From the NCBI RefSeq assembly GCF_018324685.1, contig NZ_AP023354.1:5394001-5458000 (forward strand): a stretch of 64,000 nt of DNA, read 5' to 3'. This document shows, piece by piece, positions 28,751 to 37,548 of the stretch. The notes beneath the pieces are model-generated. The model made no database searches and was not told the origin of the DNA. It worked only from the letters and a program-made list of their open reading frames with translations. The translations under genes were made by a program, and so were the position numbers. This DNA is from Actinocatenispora sera (GTDB lineage: Bacteria; Actinomycetota; Actinomycetes; Mycobacteriales; Micromonosporaceae). Each line of letters opens with the position of its first letter. Positions within the stretch are counted from its first letter, which is position 1.

Positions 28751-29089
28751 CTAGTTCGTTCGGGCCGGATCGGGGCGATCCGTGCCGTCGGCTGTTCCGC
28801 TTGCTGCGTGCTCACGCACGTGCTCCGTGACCGGTGTGTCGTCGACACCCGATCCGGAACTGATCCGCAACGCGCGAGCGAAGGCCCGACGTTTGCGGGC
28901 TGACGCGACGCAGGCCGGATCCTGGTGCACGTGAGCACCCCGACCCGGCAGTCTGCGCAGCGGATCGGGAACCAACCGGAAACCGGCCGGATCCGCAACC
29001 GCCACGACACGCAGCAGAACGGTGGCTGGCGCACGACGCCGGCAGCCCACACACGTGCGGACCGGAGACGCGCGACGTACCGCGATCAA
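28751..29089 (-). CDS. YlxR (DUF448) family protein
   Basis: A 112-aa protein. The signature is SPVRTCVGCRRRAPATVLLR near the N-terminus, and later GRGAHVHQDPACVASARKRRAFARALR. The family fold suggests nucleic-acid binding; members have been linked to RNase P and to nucleoid-associated regulation. It starts at TTG 29089 after GAGGAGTAAGC; a non-ATG start is common here. The C-terminal 30 residues are disordered. It sits between nusA and infB as usual. Confidence 0.9.
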   Translation of the reverse strand: MIAVRRASPVRTCVGCRRRAPATVLLRVVAVADPAGFRLVPDPLRRLPGRGAHVHQDPACVASARKRRAFARALRISSGSGVDDTPVTEHVREHAASGTADGTDRPDPARTN

Positions 29090-29179
29090 GCTTACTCCTC
29101 AGCCGTCGGGCAGGCTGAACCCGGTGCATCTGGCCGATCCTCCCGGACCGGATGCACCGGGGCGTGCCCGATATCGGGG

Positions 29180-30217
29180 TCAGCGAGCGGTGTCCGCCGC
29201 GCCGACCGCTCCGCCCGCCACCTCAGGCGGTGCGCTTCCGGCCTGCTCGGCGTCGGACCGGATGTCGATGCGCCAACCGGTCAACCGGGCGGCCAGGCGG
29301 GCGTTCTGCCCCTCCCGGCCGATCGCGAGCGACAGCTGGTAGTCGGGCACCACCACGCGCGCCGCCCGGGCGGCCGCGTCCACCACTTCGACCCGCAGCG
29401 CCTTCGCCGGCGACAGCGCGTTGCCGACGAACTCGGCCGGATCCTCGGACCAGTCGATGATGTCGATCTTCTCGCCGTCCAGCTCGCTCATCACCGAGCG
29501 GACCCGGGCGCCCATCGGGCCGATGCAGGCACCCTTCGGGTTCACCCCGGGCACGCTGGAGCGCACCGCGATCTTGGTCCGGTGGCCGGCCTCGCGCGCG
29601 ATCGCGGTGATCTCGACGGTGCCGTCGTTGATCTCCGGCACCTCCAGCCCGAACAGCCGCTTGACCAGGTTCGGATGCGACCGGGACAGGGTGATCTGCG
29701 GGCCGCGCAGGCCCTTCGCGACATGCACGATCACGCACTTGATCCGCTGACCGTGCTCGTAGGACTCGCCGGGGACCTGCTCGGCCGGCGGCAGCAGCGC
29801 CTCGATCTTGCCCAGATCGACGACGACGATGCCCTTCTCCGCCCGCGCCTCGTGCGCCTGGATCACGCCGGTGACGATGTCGCCTTCCTTGCCGACGTAC
29901 TCGCCGTAGGTGACCTCGTCGGTCACCTCCCGCAGCCGCTGCAGGATGACCTGCTTGGCGGTCATCGCGGCGATGCGGCCGAAGTCGGCGGGGGTGTCGT
30001 CCCACTCGCGCACGACGGTGCCCTCGTCGTCGACCTCCTGCGCGTACACCCCGGCGATGCCGGAGCGGCGGTCGATCTCGACCCGGGCGTGCGGGTGCGC
30101 CCCCTCGGTGTGCCGGTAGGCGGTGAGCAACGCGGTCTCGATGGTGCTCAGGATCGTCTCGTACGGAATGTCGCGCTCGCGCTCCAGCGCGCGGAGGGCG
30201 GCCAGGTCGATGTTCAT
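29180..30217 (-). CDS. nusA: Transcription termination/antitermination factor NusA
   Basis: A 345-aa RNA polymerase-binding factor. It has an N-terminal domain ([18 protein letters not shown]), an S1 domain, then KH1 with [20 protein letters not shown] and KH2 with [20 protein letters not shown]. It lacks the C-terminal acidic repeats of E. coli, as in other actinobacteria. ATG 30217 overlaps the rimP stop (ATGA), and the GAGGAGGAGGC before it lies within the end of rimP, so the two are coupled. Confidence 0.96.
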   Translation of the reverse strand: MNIDLAALRALERERDIPYETILSTIETALLTAYRHTEGAHPHARVEIDRRSGIAGVYAQEVDDEGTVVREWDDTPADFGRIAAMTAKQVILQRLREVTDEVTYGEYVGKEGDIVTGVIQAHEARAEKGIVVVDLGKIEALLPPAEQVPGESYEHGQRIKCVIVHVAKGLRGPQITLSRSHPNLVKRLFGLEVPEINDGTVEITAIAREAGHRTKIAVRSSVPGVNPKGACIGPMGARVRSVMSELDGEKIDIIDWSEDPAEFVGNALSPAKALRVEVVDAAARAARVVVPDYQLSLAIGREGQNARLAARLTGWRIDIRSDAEQAGSAPPEVAGGAVGAADTAR

Positions 30218-30864
30218 GCCTCCTCCTCCTCTGCCTCGGAAACGCCCGTCCCGGAACCATCCACCGCGGGACCGTCGGGTCCGGCGCCGGTGGACCGGCC
30301 GAACTCGATCTGTACCTTGCCCGGCCCCAGTTCGGCGTACCGGATCCGGCGCGGCGCGCCAGCCACGTCCATCTCGACCCCCAATTCACCGGCCTCGACC
30401 GGTATGTCCGCCGCGGTGATCCGCCCCACCACCGTCTGCTCCGCCACCGACACCGAGACCAGCCGGCCGACGTTGCGTCGCCAGTGCCGCGGCTCGCGCA
30501 GCGGCCGGTCGACGCCCGGCGAGGTGACCTCCAGCGTGTACGCCTCGGCACCGAACGCGCCGTCGGACTCGGCGCCGTCCAGCGCCCCGGAGATCGCCCG
30601 GGACAGCTCCGCCACGGCGTCCAGGTTGACGCCGGTGTCGGAGTCGACCACCACCCGCAGCACGCTGCGCCGGCCGGCCCGGGAGACGTCCATGTCCTCC
30701 AGGTCGTACCCGGCCGCCTCGACGACCGGCTCGACCAGCGACCGCAGCCGCTCGGCGTGCACGGCGAGACCGCCACCGCGGGGTGCCCGGGCGGCCGGCT
30801 CGTGCCGGGCCCCGGCGCCGCGCGCCGCACTCGTGCGACCGGCGCGTTGCGGGCGAGAACTCAT
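30214..30864 (-). CDS. rimP: Ribosome maturation factor RimP
   Basis: A 216-aa protein for 30S assembly. A ~30-residue basic N-terminal extension precedes the RimP N domain ([22 protein letters not shown]). Next comes [21 protein letters not shown] and the conserved [20 protein letters not shown]. The acidic C-terminus encodes the ribosome-binding site of nusA. The start ATG 30864 follows GGGAGGTGCGGT. It is the first gene of the rimP-nusA-ylxR-infB operon. Confidence 0.95.
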   Translation of the reverse strand: MSSRPQRAGRTSAARGAGARHEPAARAPRGGGLAVHAERLRSLVEPVVEAAGYDLEDMDVSRAGRRSVLRVVVDSDTGVNLDAVAELSRAISGALDGAESDGAFGAEAYTLEVTSPGVDRPLREPRHWRRNVGRLVSVSVAEQTVVGRITAADIPVEAGELGVEMDVAGAPRRIRYAELGPGKVQIEFGRSTGAGPDGPAVDGSGTGVSEAEEEEA

Positions 30865-31146
30865 ACCGCACCTCCCCTCGACGACGGCGGCGGACGCTGC
30901 CGGCGTGACCATCCCCAGATCCGCTTCAGGCCGCGTCAGAACATCCAACGCGGCTCGACGAGAAGCGTAACCCGCCGTAGCGAGAAAGAACGGCCACCCA
31001 CCCGGTTCCGGCCGCAACGGGTGGTTGCGACCACGGTCCGGGCGGAGCTGGGCGCATCGCGTAGGGTCGTGGGACACCATGACCGTGTCCGTCCGGTCGG
31101 CCCGGTGGGTGCCGCGGCCGAGCGGCGCACCGTCCGAGGATGGGGA

Positions 31147-31626
31147 ATGGTTTCGTCGAACGTGCCGCGTCGCGGCGTGCTGACCGGCGGGGTCGCCGCC
31201 GCGGTGGCGCTGACCGCCGGCCTCACCGGCTGCCGGGACACCCCGAAAGCACAGCCACCGAGCCCGATCCTGCCGGTACGGGCGGACAGCCTGGCGCTGC
31301 TCGCCGCCTACGACGCCACGCTGCGTCGCCATCCGGACCTGGCCGACCGGCTCAAGCCGCTGCGCGAGGACCACCACCGGCACGTCCGGGAACTCGACCG
31401 CGAGCTCGGCAGCGCCACCCCCAGCGCGAGCGGTTCGGCGACCCCGTCGCCCTCGACCAGCCCGGTACCGGCCGGCGCCGACGCCGCGCTGGGCGCGCTG
31501 ACCGGGCAGGAAAAGCGGTGCGAGCAGCACGCCCGGCGATCCTGCCTGACCGCCCCGGACCGGTACGCCACCCTGTTCGGCTCGATCGCGGCCTGCCGCG
31601 CCAGCCACGTGGAGGCGCTGCGATGA
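31147..31626 (+). CDS. Twin-arginine lipoprotein of unknown function
   Basis: A 159-aa protein with an RRGVLTGG twin-arginine-like start, a hydrophobic core and the lipobox LTGC, so it is probably exported and anchored by lipidation at Cys28. The mature part is helical with EDHHRHVRELDRELGS, a Ser/Pro-rich linker, and cysteines (EKRCEQHARRSC, AACRAS) that may pair. Its TGA overlaps the ATG of the DUF4439 gene. The pair is found next to rimP in other actinomycetes. A four-helix ferritin-like fold is possible. Confidence 0.75.
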   Translation: MVSSNVPRRGVLTGGVAAAVALTAGLTGCRDTPKAQPPSPILPVRADSLALLAAYDATLRRHPDLADRLKPLREDHHRHVRELDRELGSATPSASGSATPSPSTSPVPAGADAALGALTGQEKRCEQHARRSCLTAPDRYATLFGSIAACRASHVEALR

Positions 31627-32051
31627 CGCCGGCACAGCAGCGACTCCAGCAGGCGCTCGCGGCCGAACACGCCGCCGTGTACGGCTACGACGTGCTCGGG
31701 CCGCGGTTGACCGGCGCCGAGCAGACCGCCGCCCGCAACGCCGAGCAGGCCCACCGGGACCGCCGGGATGCGTTGACGCTGGCCCTGACCAAGCAGCGGG
31801 TGACGCCGGTGGCGGCCGCCCCGGGGTACGCGCTGCCCCGTCCGGTCACCGACCGGGCCAGCGCGCTGCGGCTCGCGGTGTCGTTGGAGGAACGTACCGC
31901 CGAGGCGTGGGGCGCCGGACTGCCGGCACTGTCCGCGGCGCAGCGCAGGCAGGCGGTCGAGGCGATCAGCGACTGCGCGGTGCGCGCCACCCGCTGGCGC
32001 CGGGTCGCCCGGATCACCCCGGCGACCGTGCCGTTCCCCGGCCGCCCCTGA
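31623..32051 (+). CDS. DUF4439 ferritin-like domain protein
   Basis: A 142-aa all-helical protein: LQQALAAEHAAVYGYDVLGPRL in helix 1, a middle helix with AEQAHRDRRDALT, and LRLAVSLEERTAEAW in the third. This matches DUF4439, a ferritin-like fold of unknown function. The Glu/His residues in helices 1-3 could bind metal, but a full di-iron motif is not evident. It is coupled to the lipoprotein gene by an ATGA overlap. Confidence 0.8.
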   Translation: MTPAQQRLQQALAAEHAAVYGYDVLGPRLTGAEQTAARNAEQAHRDRRDALTLALTKQRVTPVAAAPGYALPRPVTDRASALRLAVSLEERTAEAWGAGLPALSAAQRRQAVEAISDCAVRATRWRRVARITPATVPFPGRP

Positions 32052-32078
32052 CCGCGGTCGCCGGCGCGATCTGCGCGG

Positions 32079-32777
32079 TCAGCCGTGGTGCCAACCGTCC
32101 AGGACGGGGAGCAGCTCGGACAGCCGCCGGACCACGGCGTCCGGCACGCCGTCGGTGTGTCCGCGCTGGGTCGCCGGGATGGTGCTGTGCGGCACGAGCA
32201 CGGTGCGCATGCCGACGCTGCCGGCGCCATGGATGTCGTCGAACGTGCGGTCGCCCACGAACACGCAGCGGGCCGGGTCGGTGACCCCCACCGCGGCCAT
32301 CGCGGACCGGAACGCCGCCGGATGCGGTTTGGTCACCTCGATCTCGCTGGTGTAGACGGCGCCGTCGATCAGCTCCAGCACGCCGTCCCGGGCGAAGATG
32401 CGCTCGTGGTGCGCGCGGGTCCAGGTGGTGTTGGACAGCACCCCGACCCGCACGCCGCGCTCGTGCAGCGCGGTCAGCAGCGCCACCGCCTCCGGATCGG
32501 TGTGGGTGGCGTGCTCCACCTCGGCCGCGAACACGTCGTAGGCCGCCGGGGTGGGGTCGATGCCGGCCGCGGTGAAGATCTCGGCCATGGTGCCGGAACG
32601 CTGCTGCAGCCGGCATCGCTGCCACACCGCGAACTCGGCGGCGGCGAGTGCGGCGGCGGCGCGCTCGGCGCCGGCCGGGACCAGCCGGCGGGCGACCCGC
32701 AGCCAGCTCTGCTCGTCCGGTGGGCACCACGGGGTGAGCGTGCCGCCCCAGTCGAACAACACCGCCTCGACGACCAT
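32079..32777 (-). CDS. HAD family hydrolase
   Basis: A 232-aa phosphatase-like protein. Motif I is VEAVLFDWGGTLTPW (nucleophile Asp9; the usual DxD second Asp is replaced by Gly as in DWGGT enzymes). Motif II is VGVLSNTTW, motif III the Lys in EVTKPHPAAF, and motif IV CVFVGDRTFDDIHGA. It has a cap domain between motifs I and II. The substrate is unknown. The start ATG 32777 follows GAGAGGAGCGCG. Confidence 0.85.
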   Translation of the reverse strand: MVVEAVLFDWGGTLTPWCPPDEQSWLRVARRLVPAGAERAAAALAAAEFAVWQRCRLQQRSGTMAEIFTAAGIDPTPAAYDVFAAEVEHATHTDPEAVALLTALHERGVRVGVLSNTTWTRAHHERIFARDGVLELIDGAVYTSEIEVTKPHPAAFRSAMAAVGVTDPARCVFVGDRTFDDIHGAGSVGMRTVLVPHSTIPATQRGHTDGVPDAVVRRLSELLPVLDGWHHG

Positions 32778-32884
32778 CGCGCTCCTCTCGCCGCCGGAAC
32801 CGTACCGCGTGGGTACGACGATCCCGGTTCGCCGACTGTGCCGCATCGGGCCCACGGTGGGTCGCCGCGGGCCAGAATGGCCGG

Positions 32885-33592
32885 ATGACGACGGATCAGC
32901 TGGGTACCTCGCCGCGCTGGCAGGTCGCGGAGGCGCTGGCCGACGCGGTACGGGCCCGGCATCCCGCGCAGGTGCTCGCGGCCGGCGTGCAGGGCGCGCT
33001 CGCGCACGACGAGGACACCGGTCACAGCGAGGTGGAACTGGTCGTCGTCACGCACGGCTCCGGCGCGGGGCCGCGGCCCGCCCGCCGGCGCATCGACGGG
33101 GTGCTGCTGGATCTCGGCGTGATCGGGGCCGCCGAGTACCTGCAGCACGCCCGGACGCTGTCCACGTCGTGGCCGCTCGTGGCCGACCGGTACCTGACCA
33201 CCGTGCCGATCTACGACCCGCAGGGCTGGTTCCGGCAGTTGGCGAACGCGCACCTGGCCCGGCTGGCCGAGGCGAGCGACGGCGAGTTCGCGACCCTGGC
33301 CCGGGAGGCCTGGTGCGAGGCGAAGGGGCGGCACGGCGTCGCCGCCCGCCTCGCGGAGTGGTACGACACCGACGCCGCGGTACTGGTCCTCGCCGAGGCG
33401 CGGACGGCGACGGCGGTGGTGCAGGGCCTGCTGCAGCGCACGTACTTCCGGGACAGCGTGGACGGGGTGCGCCGGGTGGGGCTGGCCGAGGCGAACCTGA
33501 CCGCGGTGGCGGAGCGGCTGGCCGCCCAGGCCGAGGAGCTCGCCGCCGCCGGCCGCCCGGTCGACGGCACCATCGACGATCTCCTCGGCTGA
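32885..33592 (+). CDS. Kanamycin-nucleotidyltransferase-like protein, degenerate active site
   Basis: A 235-aa protein resembling the ANT(4')/KNTase group: an N-terminal nucleotidyltransferase fold with GVQGALAHDEDTGHSEVELVVVT, and a helical C-terminal domain with LLQRTYFRDSVDGVRRVGLAE. In active enzymes the motif is GS...D-[IV]-[DE]; here the Ser is Ala and the first acidic residue is Glu (SEVEL), so catalysis may be altered or lost. The start ATG 32885 has CAGAAT 6 nt upstream, possibly leaderless. Resistance should not be assumed. Confidence 0.65.
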   Translation: MTTDQLGTSPRWQVAEALADAVRARHPAQVLAAGVQGALAHDEDTGHSEVELVVVTHGSGAGPRPARRRIDGVLLDLGVIGAAEYLQHARTLSTSWPLVADRYLTTVPIYDPQGWFRQLANAHLARLAEASDGEFATLAREAWCEAKGRHGVAARLAEWYDTDAAVLVLAEARTATAVVQGLLQRTYFRDSVDGVRRVGLAEANLTAVAERLAAQAEELAAAGRPVDGTIDDLLG

Positions 33593-33602
33593 CCCGTACC
33601 GC

Positions 33603-33632
33603 GCCGCAACCGATGCCGGGATCGGTTGCGGC
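33603..33632. terminator. Terminator between nucleotidyltransferase-like gene and nadA
   Basis: GCCGCAACCGAT (33603-33614) pairs perfectly with ATCGGTTGCGGC (33621-33632), loop 6 nt, between convergent genes. Confidence 0.75.
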
Positions 33633-33707
33633 ACACCAGGACCCGCGACCGCCGGACCGTGCTCACCCGCGACCGTCCGACGGCGGCGAACCGGGCTCGC
33701 CGGCGAG

Positions 33708-34673
33708 CTACTCGCCGCCGCCGGGGTGGCCGATGGAGATCATGCGGGTGACCGCGGCGCGGGCGGCGTCGGCGGTCGCGGCGGGCACGTCGACCTCGTC
33801 GGTGCCCTCGCGCAGCGAGCGCACCAGCTTCTCCGGCGTGATCATCTTCATGTACTTGCAGGAGGCGCGCTCGTTGACCGCCTGGAAGTCGACGCCGGGC
33901 GCGGCGCGGCGCAGCTGGTGCAGCATGCCGACCTCGGTGGCGACCAGCACCGCGGTGGCGCTGGTGTGCCGGGCCGCGGTGGCCATGTCGCCGGTGGACA
34001 GCACCTTGACCTTCTCGGCCGGTACCACGCCCTCGCCGGCGAGGTAGAGCGCCGAGGTGGCGCAGCCGCACTCCGGGTGGATGTACAGCTCGGCGCCGGG
34101 CACCGCGGCCACCCGCTCGGCGAGCTGGTCGCCGTTGATGCCGGCGTGCACGTGGCACTCCCCCGCCCAGATGTGCATGTTGTCGCGGCCGGTGAGCCGC
34201 TTGACGTGCGCGCCGAGGAACTGGTCGGGGCAGAACAGCACCTCGGTGTCGGCCGGGATCGAGGCGACCACGTCGACGGCGTTGGACGAGGTACAGCAGA
34301 TGTCGGTCTCGGCCTTGACCTCGGCGGTGGTGTTGACGTACGAGACGACCACGGCGCCGGGATGTTCGGCCTTCCAGGCGCGCAGCTGGTCGGCGGTGAT
34401 CGAGTCGGCGAGCGAGCAGCCGGCCGCGGCGTCCGGAATCAGCACGGTCTTGTCCGGGGCGAGGATCTTCGCGGTCTCCGCCATGAAGTGCACCCCGCAG
34501 AACACGATCGTGCTCGCCTCGCTCGCCGCGGCGAGCCGGCTCAGCGCGAGCGAATCGCCGGTGTGGTCGGCGATGTCCTGGATCTCCGGGAGCTGGTAGT
34601 TGTGCGCGAGGATCACCGCATCGCGCTCGCGGGCCAGCGTTCTGACCTCGTCGGCCCAGTCGGTGTCCACCAT
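33708..34673 (-). CDS. nadA: Quinolinate synthase NadA
   Basis: A 321-aa 4Fe-4S enzyme that condenses iminoaspartate and DHAP to quinolinate in NAD synthesis. It has the threefold NadA repeats with [20 protein letters not shown]. Cluster cysteines are probably those of [19 protein letters not shown] and the C-terminal ERASCKYMK. The start ATG 34673 follows GGGGGAGGACCG. No nadB or nadC follows, unlike the common nadABC operon. The gene is controlled, most likely, by the divergent NrtR. Confidence 0.95.
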   Translation of the reverse strand: MVDTDWADEVRTLARERDAVILAHNYQLPEIQDIADHTGDSLALSRLAAASEASTIVFCGVHFMAETAKILAPDKTVLIPDAAAGCSLADSITADQLRAWKAEHPGAVVVSYVNTTAEVKAETDICCTSSNAVDVVASIPADTEVLFCPDQFLGAHVKRLTGRDNMHIWAGECHVHAGINGDQLAERVAAVPGAELYIHPECGCATSALYLAGEGVVPAEKVKVLSTGDMATAARHTSATAVLVATEVGMLHQLRRAAPGVDFQAVNERASCKYMKMITPEKLVRSLREGTDEVDVPAATADAARAAVTRMISIGHPGGGE

Positions 34674-34724
34674 CGGTCCTCCCCCTCGCGGCGCGGTACG
34701 GCCGCACCGCCGGTTTTCGCCTGC

Positions 34725-34737
34725 TAGTCTAAAACTA
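34725..34737. promoter_or_regulatory. NrtR operator overlapping a leaderless promoter
   Basis: TAGTCTAAAACTA is an imperfect palindrome (TAGT...ACTA) spanning the -10 TAGTCT (34725-34730) and the first base of the regulator's ATG 34737. It sits between the divergent nadA and NrtR genes, where NrtR sites are expected. Confidence 0.6.
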
Positions 34738-35438
34738 TGGTTCACCACGCTACCAGCGGGCCGCCCGGAGCGGAACACGAAGTCCTCGCCGCGGTGCTGT
34801 CGGTGCGAGCCGGATCACTTCGGGTACTGCTCTGGCAGCGCGCCCGCGACCCGCAGTCGGGCCGCTGGTCGCTGCCCGGCGGGCGGCTCGGTCCGGACGA
34901 GGACGTGGACGCCTCGATCCGCCGCCACCTGGCGCAGAAGGTCGACGTCGCCCGGCTGGCGCACCTGGAGCAGATCGCGGTGTTCTCCGACCCCGCGCGG
35001 ATGCCCGGACGCCGGGTGGTGGCCACCGCGTTCCTCGGCCTGGTCCCGACCGACCGCGACCCGGCGCTGCCCGCCGACACCGCCTGGCAACCGGCGGACG
35101 CGCTGCCCCCGCTGGCCTTCGACCACGCCGCCATCGCCGACCGGGCCCGGGGCCGCCTGCGCGCGAAGCTGTCCTACACCAACCTCGGGTTCGCGCTCGC
35201 GCCGCCGGAGTTCACCATCTCCCAGCTGCGCGAGATCTACGCCGCGGCGCTGGGCTACCGGGTGTCGGCGACCAACATGCAGCGGGTACTGACCCGCCGC
35301 GGCGTGCTGACCCCCACCGGTGCGGCGGCACCACCCGGCCGGACCGGCGGACGACCGGCCGCGCTGTACCGGTTCGCCGAGCGCACCCTGCGGGTGACCG
35401 ACCCGTTCGCGGTGCTCGGCCCGCCACGCCGCCGGTAG
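34737..35438 (+). CDS. nrtR: NrtR-type Nudix-winged-helix regulator of NAD synthesis
   Basis: A 233-aa protein. The N-terminal Nudix-like domain has [21 protein letters not shown], where the catalytic REUxEE motif is lost, typical of NrtR sensors that bind ADP-ribose. The C-terminal winged helix runs from [18 protein letters not shown] to [13 protein letters not shown]. It is divergent from nadA with a 63-bp gap. TAGTCT lies exactly 6 nt before the ATG, so the mRNA is probably leaderless and autoregulated through the overlapping palindrome. Confidence 0.88.
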   Translation: MVHHATSGPPGAEHEVLAAVLSVRAGSLRVLLWQRARDPQSGRWSLPGGRLGPDEDVDASIRRHLAQKVDVARLAHLEQIAVFSDPARMPGRRVVATAFLGLVPTDRDPALPADTAWQPADALPPLAFDHAAIADRARGRLRAKLSYTNLGFALAPPEFTISQLREIYAAALGYRVSATNMQRVLTRRGVLTPTGAAAPPGRTGGRPAALYRFAERTLRVTDPFAVLGPPRRR

Positions 35439-35476
35439 CCGCCGGGCGTCGCCCCGGTGGTGGCGTGGCCGGCCGC

Positions 35477-35482
35477 TACGAT
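35477..35482 (+). promoter_or_regulatory. -10 hexamer for a leaderless mRNA
   Basis: TACGAT is followed by 6 nt and the GTG start at 35489, and there is no ribosome-binding site. Confidence 0.5.
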
Positions 35483-35488
35483 CGCGCG

Positions 35489-35734
35489 GTGACCGACAGC
35501 GTGCTGCTCGTGCTGCCCGACCGCGACCACGCCGACCGCATCGCGGCCCAGCTGCGCGACGCCGGGTACCGCCCGGCGTCGGTGCACCGCGACATGCTGC
35601 TCGGCGAGGACGACGCCGAGGACGTCGACTGGGTGGTCGAGCTGACCACCGGGCCCGGCGGGGCCCCCGCCGGCGACACCCTCGCCGCGCTGCGCGAGCT
35701 CGCCGACGACCACGACGGCTTCGTCACGTCCTGA
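35489..35734 (+). CDS. Small acidic protein, unknown
   Basis: An 81-aa protein: an alpha/beta pattern with DSVLLVLPDRDHADRIAAQL, an acidic middle (GEDDAEDVDWVVELTT) and ALRELADDHDGFV at the end. It resembles the single-domain ribonuclease E inhibitor/RraB-like layout only loosely. It starts at GTG 35489 behind TACGAT. It lies convergent to the VIT-type carrier gene. No function is assigned. Confidence 0.55.
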   Translation: MTDSVLLVLPDRDHADRIAAQLRDAGYRPASVHRDMLLGEDDAEDVDWVVELTTGPGGAPAGDTLAALRELADDHDGFVTS

Positions 35735-35753
35735 CCCGCAGGCCGCGCGGCGG

Positions 35754-36479
35754 TCAGGACAAGGCGACGCCGATCAGGGTGCCGACCAGGTACGTCGCGG
35801 CCGCGGCCAGCCCACCCAGGACCAGCTGGCGCAGCCCGTTCAGCAGCCAGTTGCGCGCGGTGAACCGGGCGAACAGCGCGCCCGCGGCGAACAGCCCGAC
35901 CCCGCCGACCGCCAGCCCCAGCCACAGCTGGGAGAACCCGAGCAGGAACGTGATCAGCGGGAACATCGCACCGACCGAGAAGCACACGAACGACGAGACC
36001 GCGGCGAGCCACGGGTTCGGCACCTCGGTCGGGTCGACGCCCATCTCCTCCTGCGCGTGTACCCGGACCGCCTCGTCCAGGTTGCGGCCGACCGTCTCGG
36101 CCACCTCCCGGGCCAGCTGCTCCGGCAGCCCGCGCCGGATCCACGCCGCGGCGAGCTCCTCCGCCTCCTCGGCGGGATGCCGTTCGAGCTCGCGCCGCTC
36201 CTTGGCGATCTCGTGCGCGACCTGCTCGTTCTGGGTGCGCACCGAGGTGTACTCGCCGAGCCCCATCGAGATCGCGCCGGCGATCAGGCCGGCGACACCG
36301 GTGAGGACGATCGTGTGCCGGGAAACCCCGCCACCGCCGACCCCGGCGATCAGCGAGATGTTCGTGACCAACCCGTCCATCGCGCCGAACACGGCGGCGC
36401 GCAGCCACCCGCCGGACACGTCGGCGTGGTGGTCGGGTATCAGTGCGGCCGGTGTCACCGGCCGGTCGTGGCCGTTCAT
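35754..36479 (-). CDS. VIT1/CCC1 family membrane transporter
   Basis: A 241-aa protein. It opens with a cytosolic segment, then [23 protein letters not shown] and [18 protein letters not shown], the conserved first two helices of the VIT1/CCC1 iron/manganese carriers. A Glu-rich metal-binding segment ([22 protein letters not shown]) follows, then three more helices. It probably moves Fe2+ or Mn2+ out of the cytoplasm (inferred from the family). ATG 36479 overlaps the map stop codon (ATGA), so the two are coupled. Confidence 0.88.
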   Translation of the reverse strand: MNGHDRPVTPAALIPDHHADVSGGWLRAAVFGAMDGLVTNISLIAGVGGGGVSRHTIVLTGVAGLIAGAISMGLGEYTSVRTQNEQVAHEIAKERRELERHPAEEAEELAAAWIRRGLPEQLAREVAETVGRNLDEAVRVHAQEEMGVDPTEVPNPWLAAVSSFVCFSVGAMFPLITFLLGFSQLWLGLAVGGVGLFAAGALFARFTARNWLLNGLRQLVLGGLAAAATYLVGTLIGVALS

Positions 36480-37333
36480 GCCACCGTCAGGATCTCGGCG
36501 CCGTCGTCGGTGACCACCAGGGTGTGCTCGAACTGGGCCGTCCACCGGCGGTCCTTGGTCACCACGGTCCAACCGTCGTCCCAGGCGTCGTGCAGGTAGG
36601 TACCGAGGGTGATCATCGGCTCGACGGTGAACGTCATCCCGGTCTCGATCACCACGTCGAGGTCGGGCCGGTCGTAGTGCGGCACGTACAGCCCGGAATG
36701 GAACGCCTCGCCGATGCCGTGCCCGGTGAAGTCGCGCACCACGCCGTAGCCGAAGCGCTTCGCGTACGACTCGATGACCCGGCCGACGACGTTGAGCGCC
36801 CGGCCCGGTTTGACCGCGCGGATGCCGCGCATGGTCGCCTCGTGGGTGCGCTCCACCAGCAGCCGTGCCTCCTGCGACACGTCGCCGGCGAGAAACGTCG
36901 CGTTCGTGTCGCCGTGCACGCCGTTCAGGAACGCGGTCACGTCGATGTTGACGATGTCGCCGTCCTCGACCACCGTCGAGTCGGGGATGCCGTGACAGAT
37001 CACCTCGTTCAGCGAGGTGCAGCACGACTTGGGGTAGCCGCGGTAGCCCAGCGTCGACGGGTACGCGCCGTGGTCGCAGAGGAACTCGTGCACCACCCGG
37101 TCGATCTCGTCGGTGGTCACGCCGGGCTTGACCACCCGGCCGCCCTCGGCGAGCGCCCCGGCCGCGACCCGGCTCGCCACCCGGATCTTCTCGATCAGCT
37201 CGGGCGTCTTCACCTCAGAGCCGGTGAACGGCGCCGGCGCGGGCTTGCCGACGTACTCGGGGCGCGCGATGGTGGCCGGCACGGCGCGCTGCGGCGACAG
37301 GGTGCCGGGGGTCAGTGGAGCACGGTCAGCCAT
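36476..37333 (-). CDS. map: Methionine aminopeptidase type I
   Basis: A 285-aa metalloenzyme removing the initiator Met. The metal ligands lie in [22 protein letters not shown] (two Asp), [19 protein letters not shown] (His), [10 protein letters not shown] (Glu) and [14 protein letters not shown] (Glu). There is an N-terminal extension of about 40 residues, as in mycobacterial MapB-type enzymes. It is translationally coupled to the VIT-type carrier that follows. Confidence 0.95.
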   Translation of the reverse strand: MADRAPLTPGTLSPQRAVPATIARPEYVGKPAPAPFTGSEVKTPELIEKIRVASRVAAGALAEGGRVVKPGVTTDEIDRVVHEFLCDHGAYPSTLGYRGYPKSCCTSLNEVICHGIPDSTVVEDGDIVNIDVTAFLNGVHGDTNATFLAGDVSQEARLLVERTHEATMRGIRAVKPGRALNVVGRVIESYAKRFGYGVVRDFTGHGIGEAFHSGLYVPHYDRPDLDVVIETGMTFTVEPMITLGTYLHDAWDDGWTVVTKDRRWTAQFEHTLVVTDDGAEILTVA

Positions 37334-37436
37334 GCTCCGAGACTATCCGCCGCCGGCCCCCGCCCTGCGCCCGCGCCACCGGCCGCCCGTCCCGGCGCGC
37401 GATCACCCGATCGGGGGATGGCGATCGGCCGCGCGG

Positions 37437-37442
37437 TAGGGT
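37437..37442 (+). promoter_or_regulatory. -10 hexamer upstream of a mini-ORF
   Basis: TAGGGT lies 10 nt before the ATG of the 31-codon ORF at 37453, in the 119-bp gap divergent from map. Confidence 0.4.
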
Positions 37443-37452
37443 CGGAAGCGCC

Positions 37453-37548
37453 ATGAGTAAGCGAGCCCTCAGTGAGCGATGCGAGCAGGTCACGGGCATC
37501 GCGCCAGGATTCCCCCCGGGCGCCCGGACGAAGTCGAAGCACCGGTGA
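37453..37548 (+). CDS. 31-codon leader ORF, GTGA-coupled to the next gene
   Basis: It begins MSKRALSERCEQVTG and its TGA overlaps the GTG start of the following gene. The start carries the ATGAGnnAGCG word seen at the mini-ORF chain near 18 kb and at several other starts in this window. It may act as a translational coupler or leader peptide. There is no recognised family. Confidence 0.4.
   Translation: MSKRALSERCEQVTGIAPGFPPGARTKSKHR

Noticed and set aside
32885-33592. Aminoglycoside resistance gene
   Set aside because: Catalytic motif altered and chromosomal housekeeping context; similarity is not enough.
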